A stretch of DNA of 64,000 nt, taken from the NCBI RefSeq assembly GCF_030512175.1, contig NZ_JAULBL010000002.1:370149-434148 (forward strand), given 5' to 3'. The number at the start of each line of letters is the position of its first letter. Positions within the stretch are counted from its first letter, which is position 1. A program made the position numbers and the translations under genes. Below, piece by piece: positions 59,958 through 64,000 of the stretch. Source of the stretch: Paeniglutamicibacter sulfureus (GTDB lineage Bacteria > Actinomycetota > Actinomycetes > Actinomycetales > Micrococcaceae). The notes under the pieces are model-generated. The model was not told where the DNA came from. It saw only the letters and a program-made list of their open reading frames with translations, and searched no databases.

Positions 59958-60296
59958 TCATTGCACTTCGGATGTGGCGACGGCTGTTTCACTTCGGGCG
60001 GCTTGAAGAACCGCCCGCAGCAATCCCGGAAACCGGACTTCAATGTCGGCTGCTCGTAGCGTGTTGAGGATCGTGGTGCCGCTGTAGCGCTGTTTAATCA
60101 GGCCAGCCTCACGCAGGACCCTGAAGTGATATGTGGAGGTGGACTTGCTGATTGGCAGTTGGAAGGCGCTGCAAGCCTGATCGATTGATGCGTTCGCGAG
60201 TTGGCCAACAATTTGTCGTCGCACTGGGTCGGACAACGCGGACAGCACGGTGTCCAGCTGCATCTCTGCTTGGGACGGGTGGGCGAGAGCGCGCAC
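59958..60296 (-). CDS. ArsR-family HTH regulator
   Basis: 112 residues from GTG at 60296 (an ATG at 60263 is possible). The winged helix is clear: LSALSDPVRRQIVGQLANAS, then FQLPISKSTSTYHFRVLREA and GLIKQRYSG. No Cys pair of the metal-sensing sort is present, so it may sense an organic compound. It is divergent from the ene-reductase with an operator-like repeat between. Confidence 0.9.
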   Translation of the reverse strand: MRALAHPSQAEMQLDTVLSALSDPVRRQIVGQLANASIDQACSAFQLPISKSTSTYHFRVLREAGLIKQRYSGTTILNTLRAADIEVRFPGLLRAVLQAARSETAVATSEVQ

Positions 60297-60340
60297 GTGT
60301 ACTTGGCCTCCTCGATTGCTGAATTGACTGCGAATCTATT

Positions 60341-60375
60341 GTACGATAGTTCTAGTACTATGAAGAATGTCGTAC
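60341..60375. promoter_or_regulatory. Nested inverted repeats, probable ArsR-regulator operator
   Basis: Inner repeat ATAGT-TCTAGT-ACTAT (60346-60361) inside an outer repeat GTACGA (60341-60346) with TCGTAC (60370-60375). It lies 45 bp before the ArsR start and about 290 bp before the ene-reductase. The rest of this 365-bp gap shows no gene. Confidence 0.6.
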
Positions 60376-60661
60376 TTTGAACGCGGGTAAGGCAGTGCGA
60401 GTTAGCACTAAAGTGCGCAAGCCGTTGAACTGCTTCTTCTGCCCTGCCGCTCTCGTGCGGATCCATGCCCCGCCTATGCATGGACCTGGTCATGCACGGT
60501 GCAGTTGGCGACAAAGCGGTCCCCGACAGACCAAACTAGAAATCCCGAAAATTCAACAAACCGAACGCTGGCCGTGTTTACGCACACAATCGTTTGGGTA
60601 ACCAATATGCTCAAGCTTCCCAACGGAATAGCGCCAACCCTGAAGATCCAAGGAGATAAAC

Positions 60662-61765
60662 ATGACAAACCCCAGCCCGTTTTGGTCGCGTCTGAAGATC
60701 GGTTCCACGTTGTTGCCCAACCGTGTGGCGTTGGCCCCCATGACCCGCGTCAGTGCCACCGAGGACGGATTGGTCACGGACAAGATGGTCTCCTATTACG
60801 AGGCTTTCGCCCGGGGCGGCTTCGGACTGCTGATCACCGAGGGGATCTATCCCGACACTTCATACAGCCAGGGCTACTTGCATCAGCCTGGTCTGGCAAC
60901 CGATGAACAGGCCCGGTCCTGGGCCAGGGTTGTAGACGCCGTCCACGCATCAGGGTCCGCAATATTCGCCCAGCTCATGCACGCTGGATCCCAAGCGCAG
61001 GGAAGCCGCTTTGCGGACGCCACGGTGGGTCCCTCCGAGGTCGCGCCCAAGGGGGAACAACTGGCCTTCTATCGCGGCGAGGGGCCCTACCGGGTGCCTG
61101 CTGAAATCACTCGGCATCAAATGCAGGACGTTCGACAAGGCTTTGTGGATGCCGCATTGCGCGCCAAGGCTGCCGGGTTCAATGGCGTGGAGATTCACGG
61201 CGCCAACGGCTACCTGCTGGACCAGTTCCTCACCGATTACCTCAACCTCCGCACTGACGAGTACGGAGGCTCCGCCCAGAACCGGGTGCGTTTCCCTGCG
61301 GAGATCGCCCGTGCCGTGCGTGAGGCCGTCGGACCAGAAATGACCGTGGGTATCCGGATCTCCCAGGCTAAGGTCAGTGACCACGACCACCGGTGGGCCG
61401 GTGGAATTGATGAGGCCAAGATCATTTTCTCCACTCTGGGTGACACAGGCGTCGACTTCATCCACACCACCGAGTACAAGGCCTATGCTCCGGCGTTCGG
61501 CGACGGGAGTCCCTCGCTGGCCGCCCTGGCCAAGCGGCACTCCGGGTTGCCGGTGATCGCCAACGGACACCTGGACGACCCCGAGACAGCTGAAGCGCTG
61601 CTGGCCGACGGCACAGCCGATGTCATTGCCTTGGGCAAGGCGGCTCTGGGCAACAGAGACTGGCCGGATCGGGTCCGCCACGGGCGGCCTCTCGACGAGC
61701 TGGACGCGAGCCTTTTTGCCCCGTTGGCCGACGTCAAGGACTGGGAGCTCGATTTACTCTCCTGA
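60662..61765 (+). CDS. Old-yellow-enzyme family NADH:flavin oxidoreductase / alkene reductase
   Basis: 367 residues from an ATG with AAGGAG. It has the TIM-barrel FMN site: PNRVALAPMTRVSATEDG, then EIHGANGYLLDQFLTDYLN near residue 180 with the His/Asn substrate pair, RVRFPAEIARAVREAVG, and GLPVIANGHLDDP. The family reduces activated C=C bonds. It is probably controlled by the divergent ArsR regulator and induced by an electrophile. Confidence 0.93.
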   Translation: MTNPSPFWSRLKIGSTLLPNRVALAPMTRVSATEDGLVTDKMVSYYEAFARGGFGLLITEGIYPDTSYSQGYLHQPGLATDEQARSWARVVDAVHASGSAIFAQLMHAGSQAQGSRFADATVGPSEVAPKGEQLAFYRGEGPYRVPAEITRHQMQDVRQGFVDAALRAKAAGFNGVEIHGANGYLLDQFLTDYLNLRTDEYGGSAQNRVRFPAEIARAVREAVGPEMTVGIRISQAKVSDHDHRWAGGIDEAKIIFSTLGDTGVDFIHTTEYKAYAPAFGDGSPSLAALAKRHSGLPVIANGHLDDPETAEALLADGTADVIALGKAALGNRDWPDRVRHGRPLDELDASLFAPLADVKDWELDLLS

Positions 61766-62873
61766 GCTTGACGTTGAACCTTCGGAGGGCCAACCACCAA
61801 GAAAGTGGTTGGCCCTCCGGCGTGTCGCATCGCTTGAGCCGCCCTCGTTTTTCGATGCTTCTGGTCCCAGATGAACGAAGTACCACCAAGAACCGAGGGC
61901 CGTGATCCGGCTGGCGCCTGTGCCGGAGAATCAACCAGAGGCCAAGAATGGTGCCGGCAGTGCCGAAGCCCCTGATGCGGTTGGACCGCCAATTCCCGGT
62001 GACGTGGTTGCTTGAAGGGTCAGGGGCGAAGACCGTACCGCTCGAAGGGGAGACGGGGCCTTTTCGCAGGGCGAGCAGGTCCATCACCGGGTTGATGCAC
62101 CGGTCGTAGAACCGCGGGAAAACGCCGTGGACCGGGACGAAGGTGCGCTGGATCTGGCCGACTACGGTTACCGGCCGTGGCCGTTTCGCGTTCCCCATGA
62201 TCGCCCGGGCCACACGATGCGGGGAAGCAACGGGGGGCAGCGGGTGCACGCGTTTGCCGGTGTAGTTCGCGGCGTGCTGGTAGATGGGGGTGTCGATTGT
62301 TGCGGGCAGGACCAGGCAGATGTGGATGTGCTTGGATTTTTGTAACTCTTGGCGCAGCACCTCCGTGAAGCCGAGCAGTCCGAATTTGCTGGTCACGTAG
62401 GGGGAGATATATGGCGAGGTGATTTTGGCATAGACCGATCCGATGAGAATCAGGGTTCCGTGGCCCTGGTTCCGGAAGTGCGGCAGCACGGCGCGGGCAG
62501 TGTGGACGGGACCGAAAAGGTTTGTTTCAACGATTCGGCGAAACACGTCAGGTGGGGTGGTTTCGAAGGTCCCGTAACTGTAGACGGAGGCACCGCCGAT
62601 GCACACATCGATCCGCCCGAACGCTTCAACCGCTGAATGGATGAGGGCCTGGACCTGGGACTCGTCGCTGATGTCGGTGGGCACGGCGATCACCTGCGCT
62701 CCGTGCGTGGTGCATTCGGCGGCGACTTCTTGAAGGGTTTCCGCGCTGCGGGCCGCGAGGACGAGGCGGGCACCGGCTTTGGCGAAGGTGTGTGCGGTGG
62801 CCCGCCCGATACCGCTGGAAGCACCCGTGATCACGACCACCGCTCCAGGTGCCCCGCGGCCTTGGCCTCTCAC
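61734..62873 (-). CDS. SDR-family oxidoreductase with suspect C-terminal extension
   Basis: 379 residues from a GTG. The Rossmann motif VVVITGASSGIGRATAHTFA comes at residue 12, catalytic Ser-Tyr-Lys are in LIGSVYAKITSPYISPYVTSKFG, and PATIDTPIYQHAANYTG follows. The match to the common actinobacterial membrane-tailed SDR (GNWRSNRIRGFGTAG) runs to about residue 305. After this the frame continues for 70 atypical residues through the terminator and into the ene-reductase end. So a frameshift has probably replaced the native stop. Confidence 0.82.
   Translation of the reverse strand: MRGQGRGAPGAVVVITGASSGIGRATAHTFAKAGARLVLAARSAETLQEVAAECTTHGAQVIAVPTDISDESQVQALIHSAVEAFGRIDVCIGGASVYSYGTFETTPPDVFRRIVETNLFGPVHTARAVLPHFRNQGHGTLILIGSVYAKITSPYISPYVTSKFGLLGFTEVLRQELQKSKHIHICLVLPATIDTPIYQHAANYTGKRVHPLPPVASPHRVARAIMGNAKRPRPVTVVGQIQRTFVPVHGVFPRFYDRCINPVMDLLALRKGPVSPSSGTVFAPDPSSNHVTGNWRSNRIRGFGTAGTILGLWLILRHRRQPDHGPRFLVVLRSSGTRSIEKRGRLKRCDTPEGQPLSWWLALRRFNVKLRRVNRAPSP
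61783..61819. terminator. Bidirectional terminator behind the ene-reductase
   Basis: 15-bp perfect stem CGGAGGGCCAACCAC (61783-61797) with GTGGTTGGCCCTCCG (61805-61819), 7-nt loop. It lies inside the C-terminal frame extension of the convergent SDR gene. Confidence 0.85.
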
Positions 62874-63310
62874 CGTCCCCGCCGGCCCGGCGGGGCAGCC
62901 ACTGCGGGGTAATGATCAGCGGGCACGGTCGGATTGACGCGGCAGGCTTTGTTGGCCATTCCGGGAACCATGTGCGCGTCCATGCCTCTTGCGTTCGCCC
63001 GCCAGGGGCTTTCCTTGGGTCCCGGGGACACACGCAGCGAAGGAGCAGTCGCCTCGTTGACCACAAACAAGCCGGAACCGTACAGCGCTCCACTGCCCAC
63101 CCTCATGAGGGGCCCTGTTCCTGACAGAGCGACACGGCGCTCCACATGCTGGGCAGGAACAGAGCCGGCCGGGAAGGCCGAGGGCCGCGGAGGCCAAGGT
63201 CCCAAGGCCCTCGAGATGCTGTGCCGTCTGGTTTTTCACCTCTCGGGGGATGTGTCACAGGATTCCCTTCTCACCGGTTCAGTTGCAGTTCCGGGTAGAT
63301 GAGGGGTCGG
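62874..63310. other. Intergenic stretch without a recognised gene
   Basis: The minus strand is open in two frames for about 105-110 codons (62870-63205 and 62916-63239), but neither has a recognised domain or a clear ribosome site. The frame at 62916-63239 is Cys-rich (CSCPACGAPC), yet this may be chance. It may hold a decayed gene between the SDR and alcohol dehydrogenase. Confidence 0.4.
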
Positions 63311-64000
63311 TCAGGGCTTGAGGACGACCTTGATGCAGTGGTCCTGCTTTTTTTGGAACACCTCATACGCCTCGGGGGCTTCATCGAGGGGGATTTGGTG
63401 GGTCATCAGGTCGGTGACGCCGAGCGGGTCCGCAGGGTCCTCTACCAGGGGCAGAAGATCATCGATCCACCGTTTGACGTTGCACTGGCCCATGCGCATC
63501 TGGATCTGCTTATCGAACAGGGTCAGCATCGGCATGGGATCCGCCATGCCGCCGTAAACGCCGCTGATGGAGATAGTGCCGCCGCGGCGAACAACGTCAA
63601 TGCTCGCGTGCAGAACGCTCAGCCGGTCAACCCCGGCCTTTTCGATGGCTTTTTGTGCGAGCGGGTCCGGCAGCAGGCCGGCCGCATGCTGGGCGAAAGT
63701 ACCGACCGGGGAGCCATGGGCTTCCATGCCCACGGCGTCCAGGACGGATTCCGGCCCCCGGCCTCCGGTCATTTCGCGCAGTTCATCGCCAATGTTCCCG
63801 TGAAAGTCCAGGGTTTCCACGCCGTGCCGTTCGGCCATGGCGCGCCGTTCGGGCACGGGCTCGATGCCGATCACCCGGTACCCCAGATGCACACCGGCGC
63901 GCGCGGCGAACTGCCCCACCGGTCCCAATCCGAAGACCGTCAGGGTGCCGCCGTCGGGCACGTTCGCGTACTGCACGGCCTGCCAGGCGGTGGGCACGAT
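63311..64000 (-). CDS. Zinc-dependent alcohol dehydrogenase (FdhA-like), partial
   Basis: The last 230 residues of a medium-chain dehydrogenase; the N-terminal catalytic domain lies beyond the window end. The Rossmann motif is GLGPVGQFAA, followed by RVIGIEPVPERRAMAERHG. LHASIDVVRRGGTISISGVY and DDLLPLVEDPADPLGV match the glutathione-independent formaldehyde dehydrogenase-like group common in actinobacteria. It lies on the same strand as the SDR and may share a stress-linked cluster with it. Confidence 0.9.
   Translation of the reverse strand: MVPTAWQAVQYANVPDGGTLTVFGLGPVGQFAARAGVHLGYRVIGIEPVPERRAMAERHGVETLDFHGNIGDELREMTGGRGPESVLDAVGMEAHGSPVGTFAQHAAGLLPDPLAQKAIEKAGVDRLSVLHASIDVVRRGGTISISGVYGGMADPMPMLTLFDKQIQMRMGQCNVKRWIDDLLPLVEDPADPLGVTDLMTHQIPLDEAPEAYEVFQKKQDHCIKVVLKP

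Noticed and set aside
59281-60006. 241-codon alternative frame over the CxxC hypothetical protein
   Set aside because: Its residue composition (Arg, Ser, Trp, Pro-rich) is that of an off-frame translation; the 172-codon frame has gene-like strands and codon use.
1-64000. tRNA or rRNA genes
   Set aside because: I scanned the gene-free gaps for cloverleaf-like arms and rRNA sequence and saw none; a covariance search would be needed to exclude them fully.

Overview
The window reads as a chromosomal segment of a high-GC Gram-positive actinobacterium of the Micrococcaceae (Arthrobacter / Paeniglutamicibacter type). The evidence is the gene order rpsF-ssb-rpsR-rplI-dnaB with a GT87 membrane protein upstream, strong G/C preference at third codon positions, GTG starts, an S18 type and Gly-rich SSB usual for the group, and many paralogous DesK/NarL-type two-component systems. 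Genus is an inference; no rRNA or tRNA gene was found.

Layout. 0-19 kb is ordinary chromosome: a GT87 membrane enzyme, an FAD oxidoreductase, three separate histidine kinase/response regulator pairs (one behind an ABC-2 exporter), two lipoproteins, a CPBP protease, a flavin monooxygenase facing a CGNR regulator, an M18 aminopeptidase and an SGNH-acyltransferase. 19.4-25.3 kb is the conserved ribosome/replication block; between rplI and dnaB sit a DHFR-like gene, a SAM-IV-type riboswitch in front of a flavin reductase, and a dense run of DnaA boxes directly before dnaB. 26.4-29.1 kb is a complete IS21-family element that has split an SRPBCC gene, leaving a 5-bp target duplication. 29.5-33.9 kb holds small metabolic genes (GNAT, RraB-like, pirin, a MoaD/beta-propeller pair, DUF998). 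33.9-35.1 kb is a scar: IS5-like transposase tail, SIR2-like gene with an internal deletion, and a serine recombinase without a start codon. 35.5-39.8 kb carries two CNNM/CorC-like proteins and a TerC gene with a yybP-ykoY-type manganese riboswitch.

39.9-63 kb is accessory metabolism with much decay: a transporter/alcohol dehydrogenase/aldehyde dehydrogenase/GntR/2-hydroxyacid oxidase cluster; an HNH protein, a nonsense-mutated and truncated pyruvate kinase, and a zinc-ribbon fragment between direct repeats; a lower-GC maleate module (IclR, maleate isomerase, MatC-like carrier, flavin reductase); a lipoprotein coupled to a 28-residue ORF; an MFS transporter; a broken DUF302 gene; a broken tyrosine recombinase behind an 18-bp palindrome; a LacI-controlled asparaginase/deacetylase pair that may hydrolyse cyclic imides; an ArsR-controlled ene-reductase; an SDR and an alcohol dehydrogenase running off the end.

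How the parts work together. The best-supported regulatory units are the two riboswitches, the LacI palindromes flanking lacI, the repeated TTATCACG boxes between the monooxygenase and the CGNR regulator, and the DnaA-box cluster before dnaB. I did not find a complete new defence system; the closest is the SIR2 scar, which is dead. The most worthwhile leads are the SAM-riboswitch/flavin-reductase unit, the DnaA-box cluster, the MoaD-propeller pair, the imide operon and the small-peptide/lipoprotein pair.
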